64,000 nucleotides of DNA from positions 1 to 64,000 of the forward strand of contig JANWXD010000010.1 in assembly GCA_025055455.1 (NCBI GenBank), given 5' to 3'. The translations under genes were made by a program, and so were the position numbers. Of this stretch, positions 35,080 to 43,278 are shown in pieces; position 1 is the stretch's first letter; every line of letters starts with the position of its first letter. Under the pieces are notes generated by a model. It did not search any database. It was not told the DNA's origin and saw nothing but the letters and a program-made list of their open reading frames with translations. Origin of the DNA: Bryobacteraceae bacterium (lineage in GTDB: Bacteria > Acidobacteriota > Terriglobia > Bryobacterales > Bryobacteraceae).

Positions 35080-35688
35080 TCAGAAGGCGTCGTGCGAGAT
35101 GAGGGAGAGAAACTCTTCTCGGGTTTCCTGGCGGTCGCGCAAAGCGCCCCGCATGGCGCTCGTCACCGCGCCGGAGTGCTGCTTTTCCACCCCGCGCATC
35201 ATCATGCACAAGTGCCGGGCCTGGCAAATCACGCCCACACCTAGCGGATCCACCGCTTTTTCGATCGTGTCGGCGATTTGCTGCGTCATGCGCTCCTGAA
35301 GCTGCAGCCGGCGGGCGTACATGTCCACGATGCGCGGAATCTTGCTCAGCCCGATCACCTTGCGGCGCGGCAGGTACGCCACGTGCACCTTGCCGAAAAA
35401 CGGCAACAGGTGGTGCTCACACAGGCTGAAAAACTCGATGTCCTTGACGATGACCATTTCGTCGTACTTGACGGTGAACAGGGCGCCGTTGAGGATCTCC
35501 TCGATCCGCATTTGGTAACCCGCCGTCAAGTACCGCAAGGCCTTCTCCGTGCGCACCGGCGTGCGGATGAGACCCTCGCGGGCCGGATCTTCTCCTAGCT
35601 CCGCCAGGATCTCGCGCACGCGCGCCGCGATTGGGCCCTCAGCGGGCTTCGGCGCCATCACTTCGACGAGCGCCTTGGGCTTTTTCAT
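35080..35688 (-). CDS. folE: GTP cyclohydrolase I
   Basis: Makes 7,8-dihydroneopterin triphosphate from GTP, first step to folate, biopterin and queuosine. 202 residues. Zinc ligands are present in [17 protein letters not shown] and in the later Cys of [34 protein letters not shown] (quoted in part: [17 protein letters not shown]) is the family centre. Last gene of a three-gene minus-strand operon: its ATG overlaps the stop of the PTPS paralogue upstream (ATGA). Confidence 0.96.
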   Translation of the reverse strand: MKKPKALVEVMAPKPAEGPIAARVREILAELGEDPAREGLIRTPVRTEKALRYLTAGYQMRIEEILNGALFTVKYDEMVIVKDIEFFSLCEHHLLPFFGKVHVAYLPRRKVIGLSKIPRIVDMYARRLQLQERMTQQIADTIEKAVDPLGVGVICQARHLCMMMRGVEKQHSGAVTSAMRGALRDRQETREEFLSLISHDAF

Positions 35689-36110
35689 GACCGCTCCGCC
35701 AGTTCGAAGATGTTTCGCCGGGTTTCATACAGCCGAATGCCCGCCAAGCGCGTCCTGGCCAGCGTCTCGGGCCAGCGCGCGAGCAGGCGCTGGCGGATGA
35801 GCCGCAGCAGGTTTTCCGTCGTCGGCGGCGCATCGGAGAATTCGGCGACTTCGGCGTTGAGGTTGCGATGGTCCAGGCAAGCGAGCACTTCTTGGGCGAC
35901 GAGCCGATCCAGGACCGCCGGATTCGCCACTCGCCCGGTGGCCTCATCGAGCGGCCCGGCCACGCTCACCTCGAGCACGTAATCATGCCCGTGCCCGTGG
36001 GGATTGTTGCACTTGCCGTAGAGTTGCTGATTGGCCTCTTGGGAAAAAGCCGCGGCATGCAGCCGGTGGGCCGCTGCAAAGCGGTAGCGGCGCGTCAGAC
36101 GGAGGATCAT
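35685..36110 (-). CDS. 6-pyruvoyl-tetrahydropterin synthase/QueD paralogue with intact Cys
   Basis: Protein of 141 residues of the PTPS/QueD fold. Zinc His residues lie in AAAHRL and HGHGHDY; the catalytic Cys is in [12 protein letters not shown], a pattern closer to biopterin-type PTPS than to typical QueD. Asp/His of the catalytic triad (LDHRNLNAE) and the pterin-anchoring Glu near LYETRRN are present. Start at 36110 follows GGGGAGAG. ATGA overlaps on both sides couple it to a second paralogue and to folE. Product could be carboxy-tetrahydropterin (queuosine) or pyruvoyl-tetrahydropterin. Confidence 0.88.
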   Translation of the reverse strand: MILRLTRRYRFAAAHRLHAAAFSQEANQQLYGKCNNPHGHGHDYVLEVSVAGPLDEATGRVANPAVLDRLVAQEVLACLDHRNLNAEVAEFSDAPPTTENLLRLIRQRLLARWPETLARTRLAGIRLYETRRNIFELAERS

Positions 36111-36520
36111 GCGCTCTCCCCGAAGTAGTCCGCCCAAAGATCCTCGGTCTCGTAGACGCGCACCGCATGCAGGCGCACGCGGCCGTTGAAATGCGGCGTG
36201 AGACGCCGCCAAATTTCCACCGCCAAATTCTCGGGCGTGGGCACGACGCGGTCGAATGGGGGAACCTCGGCGTTCAGGAAGCGATGGTCCATCGGCTCCA
36301 CCACCTCTTGCCGCAGGATCTCTTTGAGTTGCTTGAGGTCGAGCACCATGCCGGTGAGCGGGTCCGGCTCCCCTTCGAGCGTGACTTCCACCAGGAAGTT
36401 GTGGCCGTGGCCGTGCGGGTTGGCCGCGGGCCCGTAAAGCGCCCGGTTGGCCTCCTCGTCCAGATCCGGCCGGCGGCACACATGAGCCGCCGAGAACTCC
36501 ACTCGTCGCGTCACGAACAT
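36107..36520 (-). CDS. PTPS/QueD paralogue lacking the usual Cys
   Basis: Protein of 137 residues, first gene of the folE operon. Zinc-binding His are kept (SAAHVC and NPHGHGHNF) and so are MDHRFLNAEVP and VRVYETEDLW, but the Cys that normally precedes the NPHGHGH segment is replaced (YGPAANPHGHGH). Another Cys follows the first His (HVCRRPD). The changed site suggests a different pterin reaction or a partner role. ATG at 36520 is preferred; a TTG two codons earlier is possible. No ribosome-binding site seen. Confidence 0.85.
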   Translation of the reverse strand: MFVTRRVEFSAAHVCRRPDLDEEANRALYGPAANPHGHGHNFLVEVTLEGEPDPLTGMVLDLKQLKEILRQEVVEPMDHRFLNAEVPPFDRVVPTPENLAVEIWRRLTPHFNGRVRLHAVRVYETEDLWADYFGESA

Positions 36521-36645
36521 GTCCAAATATTAAGATGCCCGAACAGCCCTGGCGATTCCAGGAGCGGCGGTCCAAAACACCGTAAGGAATGCTGGCTGAA
36601 GTTCGGAGGCTTGGTTCGTTACGCTTAGAATTATAAGAAGATTTC

Positions 36646-37167
36646 ATGGCGAGCGTCAAAACCGAGCGGCTTCTTCAAGCCATCATCGCTGTCTGTCTTG
36701 TCGGGCTGGGCTACGTCATCGCCGACGCGCTGCGGGAGAAAGTGGTGGGCGTCGGCGACACGGCCCCGGATTTTTCCATCATCACCGATAGCGGCCGGCG
36801 CATTTCCCGATCGGACTTCGGCGGCAAGCTGCTGGTGCTGAACTTCTGGGCGACGTGGTGTCCGCCGTGCGTCGAGGAGATGCCGTCGCTCGAGGAATTC
36901 CACAGGCGCTTGGCGCCGTCGGGGGTGGTCGTGTTGGGCATCAGCGTGGACCAGAACGAGCGAGCTTACCGGGCCTTCCTCGAACGCGCCCGCGTGACGT
37001 TCGCCACGGCGCGCGACCCGGAGGCGCGCATCAGCGCCGAGTACGGCACGTTCAAGTACCCGGAGACGTACATCATTGACCGAAGCGGCAAGGTCGTGAT
37101 CAAACATATCGGTCCGAGAGATTGGACGGACGAGCAAATCATCCGCAATGTCCGCGCCTTGCTCTGA
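36646..37167 (+). CDS. membrane-anchored TlpA/ResA-like thioredoxin
   Basis: Periplasmic thiol-disulfide oxidoreductase of 173 residues. One N-terminal anchor helix (LLQAIIAVCLVGLGYVIADAL, quoted in part: AIIAVCLVGLGYVIA), then an AhpC/TSA-Redoxin type fold: GDTAPDFSIITDSG, the active site FWATWCPPCVEEMP, and the cis-Pro segment YPETYIIDRSG. Such proteins reduce cytochrome c haem-binding Cys pairs or other exported thiols; a multihaem cytochrome is encoded 3 kb downstream on the other strand. TATAAG ends 8 nt before the ATG. The next gene starts 6 nt after the stop. Confidence 0.9.
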   Translation: MASVKTERLLQAIIAVCLVGLGYVIADALREKVVGVGDTAPDFSIITDSGRRISRSDFGGKLLVLNFWATWCPPCVEEMPSLEEFHRRLAPSGVVVLGISVDQNERAYRAFLERARVTFATARDPEARISAEYGTFKYPETYIIDRSGKVVIKHIGPRDWTDEQIIRNVRALL

Positions 37168-37173
37168 GGCGGC

Positions 37174-38604
37174 ATGATTCCTGCTTCGGTCAAACGGCAA
37201 ATCGCCGCGATCGTCGGGCCACGGGGCCTGCTGGACCGCCCCGAGGACCTGATGCTCTACGAATACGACGGCAGTGTGGACAAGGCACGCCCGGAGCTGG
37301 TCGTTTTCCCCCGCACCACCGAGGAGGTCGCCGCGGTGGTCAGGATCGCCGCCGAGCACGGTATCCCGGTGGTGGGGCGCGGGGCCGGCACGGGCTTAAG
37401 CGGAGGCGCCATCCCCGTCGCCGGCGGCATCGTGCTTTCCTTCGCACGCATGGACCGCATCCTGGAAATCGACATTCCGAACGAACGCGCGGTGGTTCAG
37501 GCCGGGGTGGTGAACCTTGACATCAGCTTGGCGGCGCAGCCGTATGGCTATTTCTATGCGCCGGATCCCTCCAGCCAGAAAGCGTGCACCATCGGAGGCA
37601 ACGTAGCGGAAAACGCCGGTGGTCCCCACACGCTGGCCTATGGGGTCACGACCAACCATGTTCTGGGACTCGAAGCTGTGTTGGCGGACGGCACGGTGGT
37701 GTCGACCGGCGGCAAGGAGGTGGACCTGCCCGGCTACGACCTGACGGGTTTCTTTACCGGCTCCGAAGGGACGCTGGCGCTAGTGACCAAGGTCATCGTG
37801 CGGCTCGTGCGAATGCCGGAGACGATCAAGACGGCGCTAGCGATTTATGACTCCACGGAAGGCGCGGGTCGAACCGTCAGCGAACTGACGGCACGGGCCA
37901 TCATTCCGGTGGCGCTGGAAATGCTGGACGGGGTGATGCTTCGTATGGTCGAGGAGGCGACGCACGCTGGCTACCCCAAGGACGCGGCTGCGGTCCTGTT
38001 GATCGAGCTGGAAGGCTTGCGGGAAGCCGTCGAGGAGCAGATCGAGCACGTGCGAGAGGTGTGCCTGGCCTGCGGGGCGCGGGAGTTCCGCATCGCCCGG
38101 TCTGCCCAAGAGCGCGAATTGCTGTGGAAAGGGCGGAAGAACGCTTTCGGCGCGGTGGGACGTGTCAGTCCGTTTTACTACGTGCAGGACGGCGTCGTGC
38201 CCCGCACGCAGATCGCCCCGACGCTGCGCTTTATCGGGCAGGTGGCGGAAAAGTACGGCCTGGAAATTAGCAATATTTTTCACGCCGGCGACGGTAATCT
38301 GCATCCGATCATCCTGTTCGATGCGCGCAAGCCCGGAGATCTGGACAAGGCGCGCGCCGCGGGGGAGGAGATCCTCGAGTATTGCATCGCCGCGGGTGGC
38401 TCGATCACGGGCGAGCATGGCGTGGGGATGGAGAAGAAAGAGCTGATGCCGAAGCTTTTCAGCGACGATACGCTGGAGACGATCCGCGATTTGAAGAAGC
38501 TGTTCGATCCTGCCTGCCTGCTCAACCCGGGCAAGCTGCTGCCGACCGGGAAAGGCTGCCTGGAGATTCGCCATCCGGCGCTGGGCCGGGATCTGGTCTT
38601 CTGA
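37174..38604 (+). CDS. FAD-linked oxidase, GlcD-like (glycolate/D-lactate dehydrogenase subunit)
   Basis: Flavoprotein of 476 residues of the vanillyl-alcohol oxidase fold. The FAD-binding half has VVGRGAGTGLSGGAIP and CTIGGNVAENAGG; the C-terminal substrate half has HAGDGNLHPIILFD and GSITGEHGVGMEKKELM, ending in FDPACLLNPGKLLPT. Oxidises a 2-hydroxy acid. GlcD normally works with GlcE and iron-sulfur GlcF, but neither is adjacent. It is tightly linked to the TlpA gene (6-nt gap). Confidence 0.92.
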   Translation: MIPASVKRQIAAIVGPRGLLDRPEDLMLYEYDGSVDKARPELVVFPRTTEEVAAVVRIAAEHGIPVVGRGAGTGLSGGAIPVAGGIVLSFARMDRILEIDIPNERAVVQAGVVNLDISLAAQPYGYFYAPDPSSQKACTIGGNVAENAGGPHTLAYGVTTNHVLGLEAVLADGTVVSTGGKEVDLPGYDLTGFFTGSEGTLALVTKVIVRLVRMPETIKTALAIYDSTEGAGRTVSELTARAIIPVALEMLDGVMLRMVEEATHAGYPKDAAAVLLIELEGLREAVEEQIEHVREVCLACGAREFRIARSAQERELLWKGRKNAFGAVGRVSPFYYVQDGVVPRTQIAPTLRFIGQVAEKYGLEISNIFHAGDGNLHPIILFDARKPGDLDKARAAGEEILEYCIAAGGSITGEHGVGMEKKELMPKLFSDDTLETIRDLKKLFDPACLLNPGKLLPTGKGCLEIRHPALGRDLVF

Positions 38605-38676
38605 AACGAAACACGCCGGCGACGCTCCGCGGCGCCGAAAGCCCGACGCGTAGGGGCCCGGCGCCGCCGTCGTACG

Positions 38677-40200
38677 CTACCGGGCCGTAGGCGCGCGGGC
38701 GGCCCGGTTGGTTGCCTGCAAGGCCAGCATCTGGGCCTGGCGGGCGTAATCGAGGGCCTCGTTGAGCTCTCTGAAGACCTCCTCCGGGTTGTGGAAGCCC
38801 ATGCTATTTTCGGAAACCGCCAGGTTCTCCCAACGCACATGCGCCCACTGGTGCAGTTGGACCGCACGTTGGAGGAGCGCGCCATCCACGGGCGTGCCTT
38901 GCTGAGAGGCTTGTTTTGCAGCGGCGATGGCGTCAATACTCTCGCTCAGCGCTTGCTGCACCCGCTGTTGCGCAGCATTGACGTGCTGCTGCACGCGCAA
39001 CACCTGGGCCCTCAGAACCTCCGGCGTCACCGTGTGGCACTGAGCGCACGGAAAGGCGCCGAGTGACTGCTGATTGAGGTGCCGGTCAATATAGCGCAGC
39101 GGCGAGACCAGCCAGTGCGAGGTTACCTGGCGCCCGTTGAAAGTCACCTTGGGCATGTGACAAGTGACGCAGGACGCCCCGGCGCGCTCGTACTTGCTCT
39201 CCCAAAACAGCTCCGTCTCCGGATGCTGGCTCTTGATCAGCGGTTCGTTGAGGAGGCTGTGGACCCAGTCCTGCTGGTAGTTGAACGCCTTCCGGTAATA
39301 GTCATCGAGGTCTCGAACTTTGCGCCAGCTAAAGACAAAGCGCACCTGTTTGTCTGCGCCGGGGCCGCACACGTATTCCACGTGGCACTGGGCGCAGACG
39401 AGAATCGCCTTCTGCTGGCTGTCGGCGTCCTCGAAGCGACGCGCGTTCTTCTCCGGCCAGTAGGGGTTCACGCCGCGCTCCGCGATGGCCGCCTCCAGCC
39501 CCTTGTTGATGACGCGGAGACGCGCGCCGTGAGGATCATGGCACTGCGTGCAAGAGGCGCCGTAGTCGAGCATCTCTTTGGGAATCCGCGCTATGACGTC
39601 CTCCCACTTGGCGGACTCGACCAATGTGACACCCTTCCACTGCCGGCCCCAGTAGTACGCCACCGGCGTGGCCTTGCAGTTCAAACAGGCGGCGTTTTTC
39701 GGGCGCTTCACGTCAATGTGGTCCCGAAGAATGAACTTGTGCGAGCGGTCCTCGTTGTACTCCTTGGTGAAGCCGTGGCCAGCGACGATCTTGTTGTAGA
39801 GGGGAAAATCCTTTGTCTTGGGGTGTGCCTGTGGATCTGCGGGCGTGCCCCCGAATTGGCCGGGCGTACCCGCTTCGCTCATGAAATAGGTCTCATACTG
39901 AAACCGGTGGCAAACCCCGCAGCTTTCCGCACGGAAGTCCACGACGGGCAGCACCTTGGAAGGATCCTGCGCCTTACGGTGCTCGTCGGCTCGCGCGTGG
40001 CATAGCGAGCAACTCAGGCCGCGGTGCGCGCTCTCGGCGTGGGACTCGGCAAAGTCCGAGTGACAAGGGCTGCAGGTCTCCCGTTCCGCGCCCACACCCG
40101 GATTGTCAAGCGCCGGGCCTTGAGCTTGCCAGGCGGACCAAGCCAAGAAGCCGAAGAGGGGGACGAAAAGCATGAGGCACAACGTGGAGCATCGCGGCAT
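38677..40200 (-). CDS. octaheme cytochrome c nitrite reductase (TvNiR type)
   Basis: Periplasmic enzyme of 507 residues, signal peptide MPRCSTLCLMLFVPLFGFLA. Eight haem-binding motifs in order: CSPCH, CSLCH, CGVCH, then CLNCK (the lysine-ligated catalytic haem, fourth in line), CTQCH, CAQCH, CVTCH, CAQCH. NrfA has only five, with the CxxCK first; three extra N-terminal haems and CxxCK as haem four match octaheme nitrite reductases from Thioalkalivibrio. HVEYVCG supplies the active-site Tyr and the Cys two residues on that forms a Tyr-Cys bond in those enzymes. Six-electron reduction of nitrite to ammonia is expected. Start at 40200 follows GGGAGGTG; an upstream extension to 40251 was rejected. 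No NrfH or other nrf gene nearby. Confidence 0.9.
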   Translation of the reverse strand: MPRCSTLCLMLFVPLFGFLAWSAWQAQGPALDNPGVGAERETCSPCHSDFAESHAESAHRGLSCSLCHARADEHRKAQDPSKVLPVVDFRAESCGVCHRFQYETYFMSEAGTPGQFGGTPADPQAHPKTKDFPLYNKIVAGHGFTKEYNEDRSHKFILRDHIDVKRPKNAACLNCKATPVAYYWGRQWKGVTLVESAKWEDVIARIPKEMLDYGASCTQCHDPHGARLRVINKGLEAAIAERGVNPYWPEKNARRFEDADSQQKAILVCAQCHVEYVCGPGADKQVRFVFSWRKVRDLDDYYRKAFNYQQDWVHSLLNEPLIKSQHPETELFWESKYERAGASCVTCHMPKVTFNGRQVTSHWLVSPLRYIDRHLNQQSLGAFPCAQCHTVTPEVLRAQVLRVQQHVNAAQQRVQQALSESIDAIAAAKQASQQGTPVDGALLQRAVQLHQWAHVRWENLAVSENSMGFHNPEEVFRELNEALDYARQAQMLALQATNRAARAPTAR

Positions 40201-40554
40201 CTGACACCTCCCTGTATTGCTCAGCTCGGCACCCGGAACCCGCGCCGTCACAGGCGCTGCCAGTCACGCTTTGCCGGCAAACACCGGATATTTCGGATCC
40301 GCGGCTATTATATGACGGTCCTCGGATCGCGCTGACGAAGCTCTCGCCTAGTCCGGCCAGTGCGACATCGCACCAGCCGCTTGGCCTTCGCTGCAGCGCG
40401 AGCTGAGGCCACGCCCTGCAAGCCGAACAGGGGTCACGGTCGACTCACTTTTGCGTAGCGAACCTCTTGGTTCTCGTGGGTAAAGGTGCGGGCTCAAATG
40501 GTCGTCTCGCGGCGCGCGGTCCCGCTGGCGGGTGTCCCCATGCCCGTGCCGCCC
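40201..40554. other. intergenic region with promoter of the nitrite reductase
   Basis: No gene is supported in these 354 bases. On the minus strand a perfect TATAAT (40312-40307) lies about 107 nt upstream of the nitrite reductase ATG and is the best -10 candidate; a -35 is not clear. The rest shows no coding pattern. A permease gene that would complete the MacB-like pseudogene is not present here. Confidence 0.5.
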
Positions 40555-41277
40555 TCACATCGCGGTTCCCATTCCGTCGTCTACGATCCTTCCTTCAAAC
40601 AGGCGCACGGTGCGGCTGGCGTAGTCGGCGTAGCGCGGGTCATGGGTGACCATGCAGATGATCGAGCCCGCGCGGGGCAGCTCGCGCAGCAGCGCCACCA
40701 CGGCCTCGCCGGTGCGGGAGTCCAGGTTCCCGGTCGGCTCGTCGGCCAGCGGGAGGGACGGCCGCCCCACGATGGCGCGGGCCACGGCCACCCGCTGCTG
40801 CTCGCCGCCGGAAAGCTGCATGGGATAGTGCCGGACGCGTGGGACACGCCTACCTGCGCCAGCGCCTCCAGAACGCGGGCTTTCCGCTCCTTGCGCGGCA
40901 TGCCACGGCAAGTCCGGGGCAGCTCCACGTTTTTCGTACACCGTCAAGTCGCCGATGAGGTTGAAGGCCTGGAAGATGAACCCAATTTCGCGATTACGCA
41001 GCCGCGCGCGTTCGGCCGCCTTGAGTCCCTCCACGGCCCGGCCCTTCAGGTAAGACGGTCCGCGCGTGGGTCCATCCAGCAGCCCGAGGATCGAAAGCAG
41101 CGTGGATTTACTCGATCCGGAAGGTCCGGCCACCGAGACAAACTCGTGTTCGTAAATTGCCAGATTCACGTCGGAGAGTGCATGGGTCTCCAGTTCCTCG
41201 GTCTGGTTGACTTTGGTGACGCCCTCCAGACGGATCAGCGCCTCCTGGGGCGGCCTGGCCGGCGTTGCGTTGCCGGT
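40555..41277 (-). pseudogene. MacB/LolD-like ABC transporter ATPase, degraded
   Basis: Family-like sequence starts right after the stop of the upstream adaptor remnant (ALIRLEGVTKV) with no ATG or GTG at the expected place. Walker A reads GPSGSSKSTLL instead of GPSGSGKSTLL. The part DLTVYE is followed by family sequence in another frame (RGMPRKERKARVLEAL, about 40840-40930) before the original frame resumes at [21 protein letters not shown], so there are two compensating frameshifts. The signature LSGGEQQR, Walker [13 protein letters not shown] and MVTHDPRYA are intact. No permease gene follows. Substitution in Walker A, missing start and frameshifts together argue for a non-functional relic. 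Confidence 0.8.
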
Positions 41278-41921
41278 TCACTCAAGACGGACACGGTCGT
41301 AGGCCTCCCACTGCGACATCTCGGAAACGATCACGCTCTGGCCCGCCTCCAAGCCGTTCAGCACCTCGATGGTGGTGACGGAAGTGCGCCCCAACCGCGC
41401 CTGTACGCGGCTGGCTTGCCGTCCGGCTCGAGGCGAAACAGACTGACCACGCCGCCGGGCTGGCCGAAGACGGGCCGTTCGACGTAGAGGATATCGCGGA
41501 TGTTTTTGACCTCGATGATGCCGTCGACGCTGAGATCGGGCCGCGCCCCGGGCGGCAGAGCGCCCTCGAGGCGCACCTCCACCGTAACGGCGCCCTCGCG
41601 CACCGGCGGGTCTACGCGCACCACGCGGCCAGGGATGGTGCCGTTTCGGGCATCCACGATCACCCGCTGCCCGACCTGGATGTCTTTAGCCTGCGTCTCC
41701 GGAACCTTGAGCTCTGCCTTGAGCTGCGCGGGCTGCGCCACCTTGGCGAGCACCGTTCCGGCGGCCACTCGCTGCCCCACCGGGACGGCAACCTCTCGAA
41801 GCACGCCCAAACTTCCGGCGCGCACGTGCAGAGCCGCCACCTGATCCTGCTTCAAGCCCGCCAGCACCTGCAGTCTCTGAATTTGCGCCTGCTGTACCCC
41901 CAACGGGGCGCGCTGCTCCAA
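41278..41921 (-). pseudogene. MacA/HlyD-like membrane fusion protein, truncated and frameshifted
   Basis: The readable part starts mid-protein at the end of the coiled-coil hairpin (QIQRLQVLAGLKQDQVAALHV) and covers the lipoyl-like and beta-barrel domains (AGTVLAKVAQPAQLKAELKV, DARNGTIPGRVVRVDPPV, DLSVDGIIEVKNI). Near 41411 the frame changes: the family continues in another frame as LGRTSVTTIEVLNGLEAGQ and ends at a TGA at 41278. A TGA lies directly before 41921, and the signal peptide and first lipoyl half are missing. This is the expected operon partner of the ATPase remnant and would have bridged the inner membrane exporter to the envelope. Confidence 0.8.
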
Positions 41922-42040
41922 TCACGCCCCCAGCTCGCGCCCGGGAAAGCGCCACTGGCACTGCGTGCTGGTGCCGGACTCGGCGAGCGCGGCGGAACGG
42001 CGGTGGTTTGTGAGCATGGAGACATTGCTGGCTCGGCTGG

Positions 42041-42331
42041 CTACGGAGCTGGGCCTGCCTCTTGCCCCGAACGCGGAAGCGGTGGGCGCGGAGGCATACT
42101 GCACTCCAGCCCGCGGAGGTACTGGCCCAGATGCGTCGCCTGCTCGTCCAGCCGCAATCGTAGCCACAGCGGGAAACTTCGTCCATGCAACTCCCGCAGC
42201 ACTCCGTGGAGCTGGCCCCCGTTCTGCCTCGCCGGCGGATACCGGTAAACTCCCGTAGCCGGATCGCGCATTCCCGCCAACCAGACCAGACGCGCAACTG
42301 GATTGGGCTGCTCGCGAACGGTCTCACGCAC
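42041..42331 (-). pseudogene. fragment of a small conserved hypothetical protein
   Basis: The stretch VARLVWLAGMRDPATGVYRY followed by VLRELHGRSFPLWLRLRLDEQ and HLGQYLRGLE has the composition and pattern of a small, unnamed acidobacterial protein family that I recognise only loosely. The last 20 residues are Pro/Arg-rich and look like an out-of-frame tail, so the 3' end is probably altered. A GTG start at 42331 is possible. It lies upstream of the adaptor remnant and may be part of the same decayed block. The neighbouring stretches 41922-42040 and 42332-42546 show nothing I can support. Confidence 0.4.
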
Positions 42332-42546
42332 TACGGCCTAAAGCCTCTCGCGGACCGCCCCTTACTGGCAGAACCTCGGTCGCCAGGGGACCGGCAACTC
42401 CTCTGCCAGACGCCTACGAGCCTGAGTGCTTCAATAATCTATGGACATCGGGATCCCGGCTACGCCTGCGGAGTGTCCGGCTGCGGGATTTCAGTCTTCG
42501 CCAGCGGACACGCGCTTGCGCGCCTCACACGCGCCGGAGGGGCTTG

Positions 42547-43143
42547 TCACCTCGCTGCGTAGGCGCGGAGCAACGCGAAGATGATGCCCGACAGCACCGC
42601 GATATGACCCACCCAGAAGGCGAAGGACCATTTCAGCAGGTCGACTTTGACGCTGTGGATCTCGCTCCGTAAGGCCTGTTCCGTGCGGTGAAGGTCGTCC
42701 TTGAAGCGCCCCTCCAACTGACGAATCTCTTCCCGAAGCTCGGTCTCTACCCGCCCGATCTCTTTCCGAAGCTCGGTCTCTACGCGCCCGATCTCCTCCC
42801 GAAGCTCGGTCTGCACTCGTCCGATCTGCTCCCGGAGCTCGGTCTCCACCCGCCCGATCTCTTCCTGAAGCTCGGTCTGCACGCGCCCGATCTCTGCCTG
42901 AAGCTCGGTCTGCACGCGCTCGATCTCTTCCCGAAGCTTGGTCTCCACCTCACGGATCTCTTCCCGCAGCTCCGCCTCCGCCCGTCGTAGGTCTTCCTTC
43001 AGCGCCAGTTCGGTCCGCTGCAAATCCTCTTTAGTTGCGGCCCGGTGCTCGACGCTGGTTTCGATAAATTCCAATAGCGAGCGGGCCTCCTCTTCACCCA
43101 GCTTCGGCCTCAGCTTTTCGTAGACCTCCAGGACCGTGGGCAT
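42547..43143 (-). CDS. coiled-coil membrane protein with 11-residue repeats
   Basis: Protein of 198 residues resembling DUF1640-type coiled-coil proteins. N-terminal globular part (MPTVLEVYEKLRPKLGEEEARS, quoted in part: VLEVYEKLRPKLGEEEA), a coiled coil from about 35 to 160 in which the 11-residue unit EIGRVETELRE recurs about eight times, and one C-terminal membrane helix (FAFWVGHIAVLSGIIFALLRA) close to the end. The N-terminus would lie in the cytoplasm as a tail-anchored rod. TATACT ends 13 nt before the ATG. Function is unknown; DUF1640 relatives are linked to membranes and sometimes mobile DNA. Confidence 0.78.
   Translation of the reverse strand: MPTVLEVYEKLRPKLGEEEARSLLEFIETSVEHRAATKEDLQRTELALKEDLRRAEAELREEIREVETKLREEIERVQTELQAEIGRVQTELQEEIGRVETELREQIGRVQTELREEIGRVETELRKEIGRVETELREEIRQLEGRFKDDLHRTEQALRSEIHSVKVDLLKWSFAFWVGHIAVLSGIIFALLRAYAAR
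42723..42986. repeat. 33-bp tandem repeat inside the coiled-coil gene
   Basis: About eight head-to-tail copies of a 33-bp unit, core GATCTCTTCCCGAAGCTCGG on the plus strand, diverged at a few positions each. Thirty-three bases equal eleven codons, so copy-number change keeps the frame and lengthens or shortens the coiled coil by three helical turns. An internal minisatellite of this type is prone to slippage. Confidence 0.85.
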
Positions 43144-43278
43144 TGGTTCACCGAACAGTATATCGTGGCGCCCGCACCAGCCGGGCGCCGAAGGTTCGAT
43201 CGCGCTCCCAAGGCGACGCGAACCGGCAGCGCCAGAGGCGTGCTTCGCCCGCGGCGACAGCAGGGTATATTCATACCG

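Noticed and set aside
38677-40200. Pentaheme NrfA
   Set aside because: Eight haem motifs are present and the CxxCK motif is fourth rather than first, which fits octaheme nitrite reductase better.
40486-41487. Plus-strand open frame over the ABC/adaptor remnants
   Set aside because: It is antisense to clear, though broken, minus-strand homology and has no motif itself.
42723-42986. CRISPR array or intergenic satellite
   Set aside because: Repeats are directly adjacent without spacers, have a 33-bp in-frame period and encode a coiled coil.
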